Below are positions 7,546-16,127 of a stretch of 44,643 bases of DNA, piece after piece. Below the pieces are notes generated by a model. It did no database searches. It was not told the origin of the DNA and worked only from the letters and a program-made list of their open reading frames with translations. The stretch spans positions 1 through 44,643 of the forward strand of contig JACQYE010000085.1 of assembly GCA_016208355.1 (NCBI GenBank), given 5' to 3'. This stretch comes from Chloroflexota bacterium (GTDB lineage: Bacteria; Chloroflexota; Anaerolineae; Anaerolineales; Villigracilaceae). Positions within the stretch are counted from its first letter, which is position 1, and each line of letters starts with the position of its first letter. The translations under genes were made by a program, and so were the position numbers.

Positions 7546-8709
7546 TCAAGCCCCCAGAGACTGGCGGGTTTTGGCTTTGCCGCGAGCGCGCATCACATCC
7601 ATCACGCGCGGCAGGATGTCGGTATACATGCGGTAGAGCAGCGGGCTGGGGGTGAAGTCCCAGGCGCCGATGGTGCGGAGGACATAACCGCCCAGGCCTT
7701 CCTTGAAACGGTAGACTCCCCACAACCCATCGCTTTCGTTGAAGTCATCCGGCGCGCCCCACAGGTTGTAGGTTTTACAGCCGAGCGCTTTTGCCCGGCG
7801 CATGGCTTCCCACTGAAGCAGGGAATTGGGCATCTTCTCGCGATGGGCTTCGCGCGACATGCCGAAAAGGTAGATTGCCTGCCCGGCGAAGTAAAACATT
7901 GAGACTGCAGCCACCGGCTGGCCGTCTACTTCAGCGATAAGCGGCTCGGAAAGAGGCACTGACGATTGACGATTGACGATTGACGATTGACCAAAAATAC
8001 GCCATACGGTTTGATAGTAGTCTTCGCCCCTGATCAGGAAACCGTCCCGCACGGAGGTCTCGGCGTACATGCGATAGAGCAGGGGAAAATCTTCGGCCCT
8101 GCCTACTCGCACCGTGACCCCCTTCTTCTGCGCCAGGCGGACGTTGTAACGGGTCTTTTGTTTCATGCGCGCCAGCAATTCGTCTTCAGTGGGGGTCAAA
8201 TCAACCAGGACAGTGTTGCGGAATTGGATCTGGTCGCGTGAAAAGATCCACCCCCGCCGGAGCAGTTCGGACCGGACAGCCCGCCCGCCGCTATCCTCAA
8301 TTGCATCCTCGCTGCCAGGGACTCCCCTTCCAAGCGGCACATCGGGGTCGAGTTTGACAAAGATGGCCCCCTGACGGCGGGCGAAGGCCTGTAAATCGTC
8401 GAGCACTCGCGCCCGGAGCGGGGCGTCATTCCAGTCCAGGTTGGGCCCTTTTGGGATGTACAGCACGCACATTTTCCTGCCGAATCCCCCAACGGGGATA
8501 CCGCGCTTGAGTATCATCGCCGCGGCCGCAACTGAGCCTCCCGAAGGCTTGGAACCTTCGGGAGGTTTGCCAGACCAAACATACGGCATAGCCTGCCAGC
8601 CATATTTTGCCTTGACCTGCGACCATTCCCAGGTCTGCAGGAGGTGCGGCAAGGGCAGGGATGCGACAAGTTCGTTCCAGGATTGAGGAGAGCCGGTGAA
8701 GGGGTGCAT
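7546..8709 (-). CDS. FemAB-like peptidyltransferase carrying translated repeat inserts
   Basis: This 387-residue protein of the FemAB/GNAT family resembles enzymes that add amino acids to lipid II or to similar acceptors using aminoacyl-tRNA. Diagnostic stretches are HLLQTWEWSQVKAKYGW, MKQKTRYNVRLAQKKGVTVR, LQWEAMRRAKALGCKTYNLW and GVYRFKEGLGG, with two GNAT-like lobes. Compared with the next FemAB gene, it has two extra peptides made by DNA repeats: a PPEGSKPSGGS segment from an 11-bp palindrome (8537-8565) and QSSIVNRQSSV from a 7-bp tandem repeat (7960-7990). Both keep the frame and both lie between conserved motifs. Substrate specificity cannot be read. Confidence 0.85.
   Translation of the reverse strand: MHPFTGSPQSWNELVASLPLPHLLQTWEWSQVKAKYGWQAMPYVWSGKPPEGSKPSGGSVAAAAMILKRGIPVGGFGRKMCVLYIPKGPNLDWNDAPLRARVLDDLQAFARRQGAIFVKLDPDVPLGRGVPGSEDAIEDSGGRAVRSELLRRGWIFSRDQIQFRNTVLVDLTPTEDELLARMKQKTRYNVRLAQKKGVTVRVGRAEDFPLLYRMYAETSVRDGFLIRGEDYYQTVWRIFGQSSIVNRQSSVPLSEPLIAEVDGQPVAAVSMFYFAGQAIYLFGMSREAHREKMPNSLLQWEAMRRAKALGCKTYNLWGAPDDFNESDGLWGVYRFKEGLGGYVLRTIGAWDFTPSPLLYRMYTDILPRVMDVMRARGKAKTRQSLGA
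7960..7990. repeat. In-gene tandem repeat, 7-bp unit TGACGAT x 4.4
   Basis: Four exact copies of TGACGAT plus TGA lie inside the femAB-like gene. On the coding strand they give QSSIVNRQSSV, placed in a loop absent from the paralogue at 8782-9786. Confidence 0.9.
8537..8565. repeat. In-gene palindrome (11-bp arms) in the femAB-like gene
   Basis: CCTCCCGAAGG and CCTTCGGGAGG form a perfect 11-bp stem with a 7-nt loop. The element is translated in frame as PPEGSKPSGGS. Confidence 0.9.
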
Positions 8710-8730
8710 AACGGGTCAAAAGTCTAGTTG

Positions 8731-8773
8731 GAGATTGCTTCGCCGGGCAAAGAACGCCCGTCTCGCAATGACA
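8731..8773. repeat. Intergenic REP-like palindrome between the femAB-like genes
   Basis: GAGATTGCTTCGCCGGGC runs into GCCCGTCTCGCAATGACA with imperfect dyad symmetry (ATTGC/GCAAT and GGGC/GCCC). The pattern resembles a widespread bacterial repeat with an ATTGCTTCGC ... CGCAATGACA outline. It fills most of the 72-nt gap. Confidence 0.65.
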
Positions 8774-8781
8774 CTTGTATG

Positions 8782-9786
8782 TTAATCCGAGCCGGAGCCG
8801 GAGAAACGCCACAGGTAGAGTTTGTAGAGCAGCGGGTTATAAATACGGTCGAAGGCGCGAACTGCGCGCCTGACTGAACCGCCAAAGCCGCGTTTGAAAC
8901 GATAGACACCCCACAATCCGTCTTCACGCCCCTCGGCTTCGTCCTCGTCCACGCTGGCAGCTTCATCCGGGATGCCCCACATATCGTACTCGGTGCAGCC
9001 CTTCCGGTGCGCCCAGCGGATGGCTTCCCATTGCAGCGGATAGGTCGGCTTGCGGTTGCGCTCCTCGTCAGCCGAGGCGCCATAGAAGTAGTAGCCGGAC
9101 TTCCCGTAGGCAAAGGCCATCACAGCTGCCAAAGTGCGCTCCTGGTATTCGGCCACGAAGAGTTCGCACAGACCACGCGAGTGGAAGATATTATAGGCTC
9201 GGCGGTAATACTCCAGCGAATGAACGTGGAACGCTTCCCGGCGACTGGTCACGCTCATGAGACTATGGAAATTCCCAATATCGTCGGAGACGCGCACAGT
9301 CACTTCCTTGCGCCCCGCCAGGCGGATGTTGTAGCGCGTCTTGGGTTTCATGCGGTTGAATACTTCCTCTTCGCTCCCGTTCAGGTCAATAACCAGGGTA
9401 CCGCGCGGCTGGACGTGCTGCGGGCTGGAGACGAAGGAAGGCATGGGAAGACTATCGAGTGCAGAGTCCTCCTCCCATCCATCCTGTTCGACTTTCAGGA
9501 AAATGGCCTTGCGCGCTCGACAATGGGAATCCACTTCCTTCCAGAAGGCTTTATTTTCCGCTGGTGACACATTCTTGGTCACAGGTCCTTTGGGGATATA
9601 GCCAAACGTCAAGCCCAACGGCAGGCGGCGGAACAATATCTGCGCCCCGATGCCCTTGCCAGCCAGGCGCACCGCATCCCAGCCAAAAGCAGACTTGAGT
9701 TCGCCCCATTCACCGGTTTGCAATAGATGCGCAGTTTGGTGATTTTCGAGGAAGGTGTTCCATTCGGCCAGGGAAAGTTCAGGCAT
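8782..9786 (-). CDS. FemAB-like peptidyltransferase
   Basis: This 334-residue FemAB-family protein has LLQTGEWGELKSAFGW near the start, then MKPKTRYNIRLAGRKEVTVR, YPLQWEAIRWAHRKGCTEYD and LWGVYRFKRGFGGSVRRAV. It is a paralogue of the adjacent 387-residue protein, with the same order of motifs but without that protein's repeat-coded inserts. Family members extend peptidoglycan cross-bridges or aminoacylate other acceptors in the cytoplasm. A TAAAAT hexamer (9793-9798) lies only 6 nt before the ATG with no Shine-Dalgarno sequence, suggesting a leaderless transcript. The 148 nt upstream of the gene, up to the next stop codon, hold nothing else recognised. Confidence 0.85.
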   Translation of the reverse strand: MPELSLAEWNTFLENHQTAHLLQTGEWGELKSAFGWDAVRLAGKGIGAQILFRRLPLGLTFGYIPKGPVTKNVSPAENKAFWKEVDSHCRARKAIFLKVEQDGWEEDSALDSLPMPSFVSSPQHVQPRGTLVIDLNGSEEEVFNRMKPKTRYNIRLAGRKEVTVRVSDDIGNFHSLMSVTSRREAFHVHSLEYYRRAYNIFHSRGLCELFVAEYQERTLAAVMAFAYGKSGYYFYGASADEERNRKPTYPLQWEAIRWAHRKGCTEYDMWGIPDEAASVDEDEAEGREDGLWGVYRFKRGFGGSVRRAVRAFDRIYNPLLYKLYLWRFSGSGSD

Positions 9787-9792
9787 GGGATT

Positions 9793-9798
9793 ATTTTA
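9793..9798 (-). promoter_or_regulatory. -10 hexamer next to the femAB-like start
   Basis: TAAAAT on the minus strand ends 6 nt before the ATG at 9786, placing the expected transcription start at or beside the start codon. Confidence 0.4.
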
Positions 9799-9934
9799 TC
9801 CGCGAGAAGGCGATTGTCCCATCAATATTCGTAAACCCCCAAAATTTACTCTCCGGTAGAAATCGTTTTTTGAGGACATGAATTGCCTGTCTTTTCGCAA
9901 CGGGGATAGCGCAATCGCTGGGATTAATTAAAAA

Positions 9935-11536
9935 CTATCCCGGATCCTGCAAATAAGTGCCAATGGATTCCTCATTGAGTAGATCCAAGGCCCAGCTGCT
10001 TTCATTGTTGGTAAGCAGGTAGATGCCTTCTTCTTTAAGAAATTTAATATTGCTGTACTTGGCATCCCGATAGTCACTTATTTTCCCATTGCGAAGGGCT
10101 TCAAGCACTTGTTCAACGCCCCGCTCAACCGTCCATTCAGGCGCGAACCCAAATGTATGATCAATTTTATTGAAGTTCACCCAATAATTGCGCAAGTCCG
10201 TAACATCATCCTTTTGCACCAAAGCAGCATCAGGGACGAGCTGGTGAATAATCTCGCCAATCTGGCTTATCTTGTAGTTCTGTTTGTTCGAACCAACATT
10301 AAATACCTGGTTGCGCACAAGCCGGCGAGGCGCTTCGAGTGCAGACACAATCGCTCGAGCAGCGTCATCCACATGCAGGAATGGTCGCCACTGTTCGCCG
10401 CCAAAAATGGTGATTTCATGGTCCACAATCGCTTTCGCACTGAGCAGATTGACAACCAGGTCGAAACGAGGCCGGCCTGACAGTCCATAGATCGTGCTCA
10501 AGCGCAGGATGACTGGAGCAAAATGATCATCAGCCATTTTTAAAAGTACTTTTTCTGAAGCAATCTTGCTCCGGGCATATAAGGAGACGGGCTTGAGTTC
10601 CGAACGCTCATCCAGCATCTGGTCACTGGCGCCATACACCGAGCATGTGCTGGCAAAAATAAAGTGACCTACGCCACTGCCCTTGGCAACAGACGCAATC
10701 ATGCGCGTGGCCATCAGGTTGATTTCAAGAGTCAGTTCTTCGTTTAGAGCACAGGCCGAGTCGCCAACAAGCCCGCCCAGGTGAATAACTGCATCCATCC
10801 CATGCATCGCCTGGACAACTTTTTCGACCTGGCGAAAATCGGCTTTCAAAATCTCCAGGCGCGGGTGGTTGAGCCACTCATTGATCGGGTCAGTGCCGTA
10901 AAGCAGGAGGTCCAACAGGCGAACATGATAACCTTTCTCCAACAGTCTGGGCAACAGGGCCGAACCGATATATCCCGCCCCTCCAATCACCAACACGTTC
11001 TTGATGCTCTTTCCATCTGCGTGCTGAGGTCGTGAATTCTCGGATTTAACAACGTTTTTCCAGATGATGGACCAGACGCGGGCAAGTATCAGCATTGCAG
11101 CACTCAAAACCCAAGCCAGGACCAGCGTTCCGCGCGGGAAATTCAGGAGGCTCGTCAAAAATCCCAAAAGATTACTTTGAGCCAGATAGGTCAGGAAACC
11201 AAAGATTAGATAGGCCAGGCTGACAGCCTGGAGGACGATCAAAACTTTGTAACGACCACGATAGAAACGACCATACGTATAAAAACCGTTCAAAGAAAAA
11301 ATCAACAAACAAATCAGTGTCAACAACCAGGCATTATTCTCGTAAACACCCCAGTAATACCAGAAAGTTTCCCGATAATTGAGGGCGGCATCCGGCCTGC
11401 CATTGGCGACGATCCAAAGCAGACGAATTACTAGTGAAATCAAAATAGCCAGATTAATCAGAATCGCGTCGGCAAGCAGCCGAACGAATCCCTGAAAGGA
11501 AACAGATTTTTTAATCCACGCGCCTAAGGGTTTCAT
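9935..11536 (-). CDS. Membrane-anchored NAD-dependent epimerase/dehydratase
   Basis: This 533-residue protein has two parts. Residues 1-160 contain four or five membrane helices, as in the N-terminus of CapD/WbpM-type polysaccharide proteins. Residues 178-480 are an extended SDR with GGAGYIGS (185-192), FASTCSVYG and Tyr320/Lys324 in YARSK. The catalytic half looks like a RmlB/GalE-type sugar-nucleotide epimerase or dehydratase and not the usual FlaA1-like half of CapD proteins, so this is an uncommon combination. The C-terminal 50 residues (EGIYLLTNNESS) are unassigned. Its ATG overlaps the stop of the DegT gene (TAATG), so the two are coupled. It probably makes or modifies a nucleotide sugar at the membrane. 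Confidence 0.82.
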   Translation of the reverse strand: MKPLGAWIKKSVSFQGFVRLLADAILINLAILISLVIRLLWIVANGRPDAALNYRETFWYYWGVYENNAWLLTLICLLIFSLNGFYTYGRFYRGRYKVLIVLQAVSLAYLIFGFLTYLAQSNLLGFLTSLLNFPRGTLVLAWVLSAAMLILARVWSIIWKNVVKSENSRPQHADGKSIKNVLVIGGAGYIGSALLPRLLEKGYHVRLLDLLLYGTDPINEWLNHPRLEILKADFRQVEKVVQAMHGMDAVIHLGGLVGDSACALNEELTLEINLMATRMIASVAKGSGVGHFIFASTCSVYGASDQMLDERSELKPVSLYARSKIASEKVLLKMADDHFAPVILRLSTIYGLSGRPRFDLVVNLLSAKAIVDHEITIFGGEQWRPFLHVDDAARAIVSALEAPRRLVRNQVFNVGSNKQNYKISQIGEIIHQLVPDAALVQKDDVTDLRNYWVNFNKIDHTFGFAPEWTVERGVEQVLEALRNGKISDYRDAKYSNIKFLKEEGIYLLTNNESSWALDLLNEESIGTYLQDPG

Positions 11537-12717
11537 TACTGGATAACTTTTTTATGAATTAAAGGAGCATTTTCATGTAAGCGCTGAATAGTCTCGCAGA
11601 TCCCCAAAGATACGTCCGTACTCATGTTCGACCACATTGGGAGACTCAGGCTGTGAGACGACAACCAGTCTGTATTGGGCAACGGCCTGCCGTCATAGTA
11701 GGAACGGTAAGCAGTTTGCATGTGAATGGGAGGTTGATAATATTTACGAGTGTCAATATTCTCAGCAGCAAGAGCAAGTGCCAGTTCGTCTCGCGTCAGA
11801 CCGAACGAATCCGATTCGATTGTGATAGACAATTCCCGGTAGGAATGGCGGTCGCCCGCGCGCACTTGCTGGAAACCGATTCCGGGCAAGCGTCCCAAGA
11901 CCTCCTGGAAAAGCGCTACAGTTTCATTACGGTGCTGTGCTGCCGCCTCCAGGTTTTCCAGGCTGCGCATTCCAAGTAAAGCATTGAACTCAGGCATGCG
12001 CGCATTCAGCCCGGCGAAGGCGCTGTCATAGTTGCCGTCGTTGCCATATTCCCGTCCCATGCGGATTTTTGCGGCCAGATCATCACTGTTTGTAGCGACA
12101 ATTCCTCCTTCGCCGCTGATCAATAATTTTGTAGGACTCAAACTGAAGATTTGAGCCGTTCCTTGTTTTCCAACGGGGACCCCTTGATAGCACGCCCCAG
12201 CACCATGAGCAGCATCGAAAATCAGTTTCAAGCTGTGCCGGTTGGCTATTTCTTCCAGTGCAACGATATCGGCTGGATTACCGAACTGATGTACCGCGAT
12301 GATGGCGGTAGTCTGCGGAGTGATAGCCGCCTCGGCCGCGGCCGGGTCGAGGTTGTTCGTGGCCCGGTCTACATCCACGAAGATGGGACACAACCCTGCC
12401 CAGACCAGGGCGCTGACCGTCGCCATGAAGGTAAAACTGGGAACAATTACGTCACCGCTCAGTTCCAAGGCTTTATGGGTAAGCATCATTCCGGACGTGC
12501 AACTCGAAACTGCTACGGCGTGCTTCACACCCAGATGCACGGACAGCGCTTGCTCAAATTCCCGCATGAACCGGCCTTTCGTGACCATGCCGGTGCTGAG
12601 GATATTTTCGACGTCGCCCGCCATCTCAGAGAATGATGGCAGTACAGGGCGTACCATTTGTACCAGTTCTGGAAACGCGGGCTTTCCCCCCAGGATTGCA
12701 GGTAGGTTATTTTTCAT
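11536..12717 (-). CDS. DegT/DnrJ/EryC1/StrS family sugar aminotransferase
   Basis: This 393-residue PLP enzyme is of the type that aminates keto-sugars bound to nucleotides. The PLP lysine is Lys197 in SLSPTKLLISGEGG. The cofactor-binding aspartate is Asp168 in IFDAAHGAGA, and SSCTSGMMLTHKAL forms the phosphate-binding region. HQFGNPADI and MGREYGNDGNYDS are also family-typical. The gene is followed with a one-base overlap by the membrane epimerase, so the pair may make an amino sugar for the polysaccharide cluster. TATAAT (12727-12732) lies 9 nt before the ATG with no ribosome site, suggesting leaderless transcription. Confidence 0.88.
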   Translation of the reverse strand: MKNNLPAILGGKPAFPELVQMVRPVLPSFSEMAGDVENILSTGMVTKGRFMREFEQALSVHLGVKHAVAVSSCTSGMMLTHKALELSGDVIVPSFTFMATVSALVWAGLCPIFVDVDRATNNLDPAAAEAAITPQTTAIIAVHQFGNPADIVALEEIANRHSLKLIFDAAHGAGACYQGVPVGKQGTAQIFSLSPTKLLISGEGGIVATNSDDLAAKIRMGREYGNDGNYDSAFAGLNARMPEFNALLGMRSLENLEAAAQHRNETVALFQEVLGRLPGIGFQQVRAGDRHSYRELSITIESDSFGLTRDELALALAAENIDTRKYYQPPIHMQTAYRSYYDGRPLPNTDWLSSHSLSLPMWSNMSTDVSLGICETIQRLHENAPLIHKKVIQ

Positions 12718-12726
12718 AGGCGGAAA

Positions 12727-12732
12727 ATTATA
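12727..12732 (-). promoter_or_regulatory. Consensus -10 box TATAAT at the degT start
   Basis: On the minus strand TATAAT is separated from the ATG by nine bases (TTTCCGCCT). There is no purine-rich ribosome site. It lies in the 98-nt gap after the epimerase gene, so degT has its own promoter. Confidence 0.55.
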
Positions 12733-12815
12733 CCATACGTCCGATATGCACTAAATTTGTAGGATTTGAACAAGCAAGGATTACCTGTTGCTTTTGGGCG
12801 GTATTGCTTTTCTTG

Positions 12816-13739
12816 CTAACCTTTCATCCATTCCACCGACTGCGCCAGGCCATCAGCCAGGGATGTTTGCGCTCGGAACCCGAAAGCCTGCTCGGCCTTC
12901 GCCGGACTTCCCACCGAACGGTATATGTCGCCCGAACGCGGCGACTCAAAACGGACTTCGGGCAGGCGCGGTGCAATCTCACTCAATTCCTCCAGCAGGT
13001 CGAGCAGGGTGGTCTCGCGCCCGGAGCAGACGTTGTAGACCTCCCCGGCCGCCTCTGACTCGGCGGCCAGCAGGTTGGCGCGCACAACGTCTTTGACAAA
13101 GACGAAGTCCCGGCTTTGCCTGCCGTCGCCGTAGATGGCGATGGGTTGACCAGTAACCAGGCGGTCAATAAAAATTGGGATCGCGGCGGCGTAGGGTGAG
13201 TCCGGGCGCTGGCGCGGCCCGTAGACGTTGAAAAAACGCAGGGCTACAACCGGCAGGTTAAAGGTCTGCGTATAGAGTCGGGTATAGAGTTCGTTCACTT
13301 GCTTGGAGACTGCATAGGGAGAAAGTGGACGGAGCGGCGTCTCTTCCGTTGTCGGAAAAGTGTCCGTGTCGCCATATACAGCCGTACTGGAAGCCAGCAC
13401 CACCTTGCGGACACCTGCCCTCCGGGACGCCTCCAGCAGGCTGACCGTCCCACCCACATTGACCGCGAAACAGGTCTCCGGGTCGAGCATGGACTGCGGG
13501 ACAGAGATGAAAGCTGCCAAGTGGAAGACCCAATTCACTCCAGTCACAGCATCCTTCACCCGCGCCGCGTCGCGCAGGTCGGCCTCCACAATTTCCAGGT
13601 CGCCGTGGAAAGATTGCAGGTTTTCGCGCCTCCTGGTGGAAAAATTGTCCAGCACACGCACGGAGTCGCCGCGCCGGAGCAACTCCTCCACAAGATGGGA
13701 ACCGATAAAACCCGCCCCGCCGGTGACGAGGATGTGCAT
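12816..13739 (-). CDS. NAD-dependent epimerase, UDP-glucose/UDP-GlcNAc 4-epimerase type
   Basis: This 307-residue extended SDR has TGGAGFIGS at residues 6-14, the catalytic SST near Ser118 and YAVSK (Tyr142, Lys146). FFNVYGPRQRPDSPYAAAIP and GDGRQSRDFVFVKDVVRANL follow, as in WbpP- and GalE-like 4-epimerases. The likely reaction is interconversion of UDP-hexoses or UDP-N-acetylhexosamines, supplying the polysaccharide cluster. It starts only 2 nt after the stop of the sugar transferase gene and is in the same operon. Confidence 0.88.
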   Translation of the reverse strand: MHILVTGGAGFIGSHLVEELLRRGDSVRVLDNFSTRRRENLQSFHGDLEIVEADLRDAARVKDAVTGVNWVFHLAAFISVPQSMLDPETCFAVNVGGTVSLLEASRRAGVRKVVLASSTAVYGDTDTFPTTEETPLRPLSPYAVSKQVNELYTRLYTQTFNLPVVALRFFNVYGPRQRPDSPYAAAIPIFIDRLVTGQPIAIYGDGRQSRDFVFVKDVVRANLLAAESEAAGEVYNVCSGRETTLLDLLEELSEIAPRLPEVRFESPRSGDIYRSVGSPAKAEQAFGFRAQTSLADGLAQSVEWMKG

Positions 13740-13741
13740 GC

Positions 13742-15072
13742 CTACCTGCCTCGCAGCCCAAAAACCTGCCCGATGGTACGGAGAAGGATGGCGAGGTCCA
13801 TCAACAAGTTGCGATGCTTGATGTAATAGAGGTCATATTCCAGTTTGACAGCCATCTCTTCCACCGTTACGTAATAGGCATAATTGACCTGCGCCCAGCC
13901 GGTGACGCCCGGTCTGACCAGCAGGCGCGCCCGGTAGAAGGGGATCTGCTTCTCGAATTGCTCCACCCACTCCGGGCGTTCAGCGCGCGGCCCCACCAAA
14001 CTCATCTCGCCGCGCAAAACGTTCCAGAACTGAGGAAATTCGTCCAAGCGTCCTGGTGCATGGTGCGGAATTTCGATACCACGTAAGACCGCCCTCCCCT
14101 GCCAGAGCGCACCTGGCTATACAGGATGGGCAGGCCACTGTCGAGGGCCGTGCCCAGAGCGACAAACGGGAAAATGAAAACAAGGAACGCCAGCCCCAAC
14201 AACGCCCCAAAAATATCCACAAGCCGCTTGAGGAATTCATAGAACATTCCGGTGCGCGCCTCGATGACAAAGGAGCGGATCAGCCACTCCGACTCAAGAT
14301 GGTGCACCGGTACTCGTCCCAGCAGTTCCTCGTAAAGAACCGCCATGGGGATGATCTCCACGCCGTGCTCCTGAACATCCAGGACCGTCTGGAATGTCCG
14401 TCCCCGCATCTCACCGCTTACGGCAATCACGAGGTCGGACACATCCTCGCGCTCGACCACCTCGTTCAGGTGATCGCTGGCTGAAAGAATGGGGTAACCC
14501 CTGATCTGTTTCCCGGCTTTGCGCGGGTCATCGTCAATGAAGCCAACCAGCTGGAACGGGCGCGGGTTCAGGCTGTGGTAAGCATCCAACAGCGTCTCCC
14601 CGGCCTTCCCCGCCCCAAGGATCAAGACTCGGCGCTGGAGCGCCGGGGAAGAAAATATCCGAATGTAAACCAGCCGCCAGGCCAGCGTAAGGATGGAAGC
14701 CAGCGCCAGGAAAAATCCCACCCCGATGCGCGCCTGGTTGCCTTCCACCAGCAAATACACCACTGCATAGAGCAGCCCGCCCATCAACGCCGCTGCAACG
14801 ATTCCCCGGATGGTGACGCGCACGCTGTTGACCCGATGCGGGTCATATAAATTGAGCAGCAGGAGCAGCCAGGCAAATGGGATAACGTAATACCACCATT
14901 CCACGCGCTCGCGCCAGAAGGTCAGCGCCCAGTCGTCCCGCAGGCTCCAGAGATAAAGAGCCAAGCCCAGCGCCAGGAAGGCGACCAGCAGGTCGCCGGT
15001 GAACAGGATGGAACGCTTTTCGCGCGCCCGCACACGCCAGCCGGAGGTCCTTGCCTTGGTGTTCGATTGCAT
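13742..15072 (-). pseudogene. Initiating sugar-phosphate transferase (WcaJ/EpsL type) broken by an internal deletion
   Basis: The first frame (15072 to about 14050) encodes a normal polyprenyl-phosphate sugar-1-phosphate transferase N-terminus. It has four helices, a Rossmann-like CoA-binding-type domain (VLILGAGKAGETLLDAYHSL), a further membrane segment and SKFRTMHQDA. The reading frame then changes and stops at 14002. The true C-terminus continues in another frame from about 14050: RLDEFPQFWNVLRGEMSLVG, with the catalytic Asp-Glu pair, ending GQVFGLRGR at 13742. In intact homologues about 25 residues, including a DPRVT..GRFLR block, separate the two halves. Here they are directly joined, so about 75-80 nt, not a multiple of three, are missing. 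It is either a real null allele or an assembly error. It starts inside the stop of the GT2 gene (TAATG). Confidence 0.85.
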
Positions 15073-16088
15073 TATTTTTTCTCTGCCTTTTTGAAGGTGA
15101 CCAACCCCTTAATGATACTCCATAAAAAGCCACTTCCCCAGGAGATGTGCATGACTGAAACTGCCATCGGCAGGCCGAAAGCAAGGAACCCTTCCCGGCG
15201 CTTCCACGCGGACCGGATACCTGCCGCAGCCAATACTGACAGGTAGGCCAGCGCCTCCACAGCCAGCAGGATCCAGAAACCGCTCCAAAAAATCCCCAGC
15301 AATGCCAGCCCGACGAGGCTCAGCACGAAGAACGGCGGGAGTCCCTGCCGCCAGCGCAGGGTTTTCGGGTAACGCCGCAGCATCCGGTACTTCCAGAAGC
15401 CATAACGCCAGTATTGCCTTGCCAGGCTGCCAAAGGTGCCGCGGGCGAGGTAAACCGAACGGATGGCAGGGTCCAGCCAGACCTTCCCGCCGCGCGCCCG
15501 AATGCGGGCATTGAACTCATAATCTTCGTTGGACAGCAAGGATTCATCGAAAAAACCCACCAACGCCAGTACTTCGCGCTTGAAAGCCCCAAAGGGGACC
15601 GTATCCACGTAGGCAGGCTTCTCTGTGTGACGGTAGAGGGCGTCGCCCACACCCAAAGGATGGGCCGCGGCGGCGGCAATGGATTTCGCCGCCCAAGTCT
15701 CTGCGCCGGGGCGGATCTCCCAGACGCCGCCCACGTTCTCGCCGAGGCCGGTTTCCAGATCCGCGACGCAGCGTTCAACGTAATCAGGGTACGGCCAGGA
15801 GTGCGCGTCCTGGCGGATGATGATTTCGCCGTGCGCCTCGTTCAACGCCGCATTCAACGCGGCCGGGATGTGGCGTTTTGGATTGTCCACCACAGCGACC
15901 TGCAGGTCGGGGTGAGAACCGGAAAAGGCAGCAATTTCCTCCCGCGTCCGGTCGGTAGACATGCCGTCAGCAATCACGACTTCCATTTTCTCGCGCGCAT
16001 ATGTCTGCGCGTAGATGGCTTCGAGCAGAGGGTGGATGGTGGCTTGTTCGTTAAAACAGGGGATAATGATGGAGACAGTGGATGGCAT
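15072..16088 (-). CDS. Glycosyltransferase family 2, ExoA-like
   Basis: This 338-residue GT-A glycosyltransferase begins SIIIPCFNEQATIHPLLEAI. It has VIADGMSTDRTREEI (nucleotide-binding aspartates), IIIRQDAHSWPYPDYVE and LSNEDYEFNARIRARGGKVW (acceptor and base region). Three or four membrane helices follow in the last 90 residues. Soluble GT2 plus C-terminal membrane helices is the plan of ExoA-type enzymes that add sugars to a lipid-linked exopolysaccharide intermediate on the cytoplasmic face. It is the first gene of the polysaccharide operon and is coupled by a one-base overlap to the broken initiating transferase. Confidence 0.88.
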   Translation of the reverse strand: MPSTVSIIIPCFNEQATIHPLLEAIYAQTYAREKMEVVIADGMSTDRTREEIAAFSGSHPDLQVAVVDNPKRHIPAALNAALNEAHGEIIIRQDAHSWPYPDYVERCVADLETGLGENVGGVWEIRPGAETWAAKSIAAAAAHPLGVGDALYRHTEKPAYVDTVPFGAFKREVLALVGFFDESLLSNEDYEFNARIRARGGKVWLDPAIRSVYLARGTFGSLARQYWRYGFWKYRMLRRYPKTLRWRQGLPPFFVLSLVGLALLGIFWSGFWILLAVEALAYLSVLAAAGIRSAWKRREGFLAFGLPMAVSVMHISWGSGFLWSIIKGLVTFKKAEKK

Positions 16089-16097
16089 TTTACGTAT

Positions 16098-16124
16098 TGC
16101 GTACTACAGGATACGCAGTACGCA
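16098..16124. repeat. Short inverted repeat between HK and GT2 genes
   Basis: GCGTACT and AGTACGC flank an 11-nt loop, with further TACGCAGTACGCA-like periodicity. It fills the 39-nt gap and resembles the other small palindromes in the window. Confidence 0.55.
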
Positions 16125-16127
16125 GGC

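Noticed and set aside
7960-7990. CRISPR-like direct repeats
   Set aside because: The 7-bp units are contiguous with no spacers, and there are no cas genes.
13742-14047. A separate 101-residue sugar transferase gene
   Set aside because: Its first residues (TTG, then DEFPQFWNVL) are the middle of a larger family domain and the missing N-terminal part is directly upstream in another frame. It is the second half of one broken gene.
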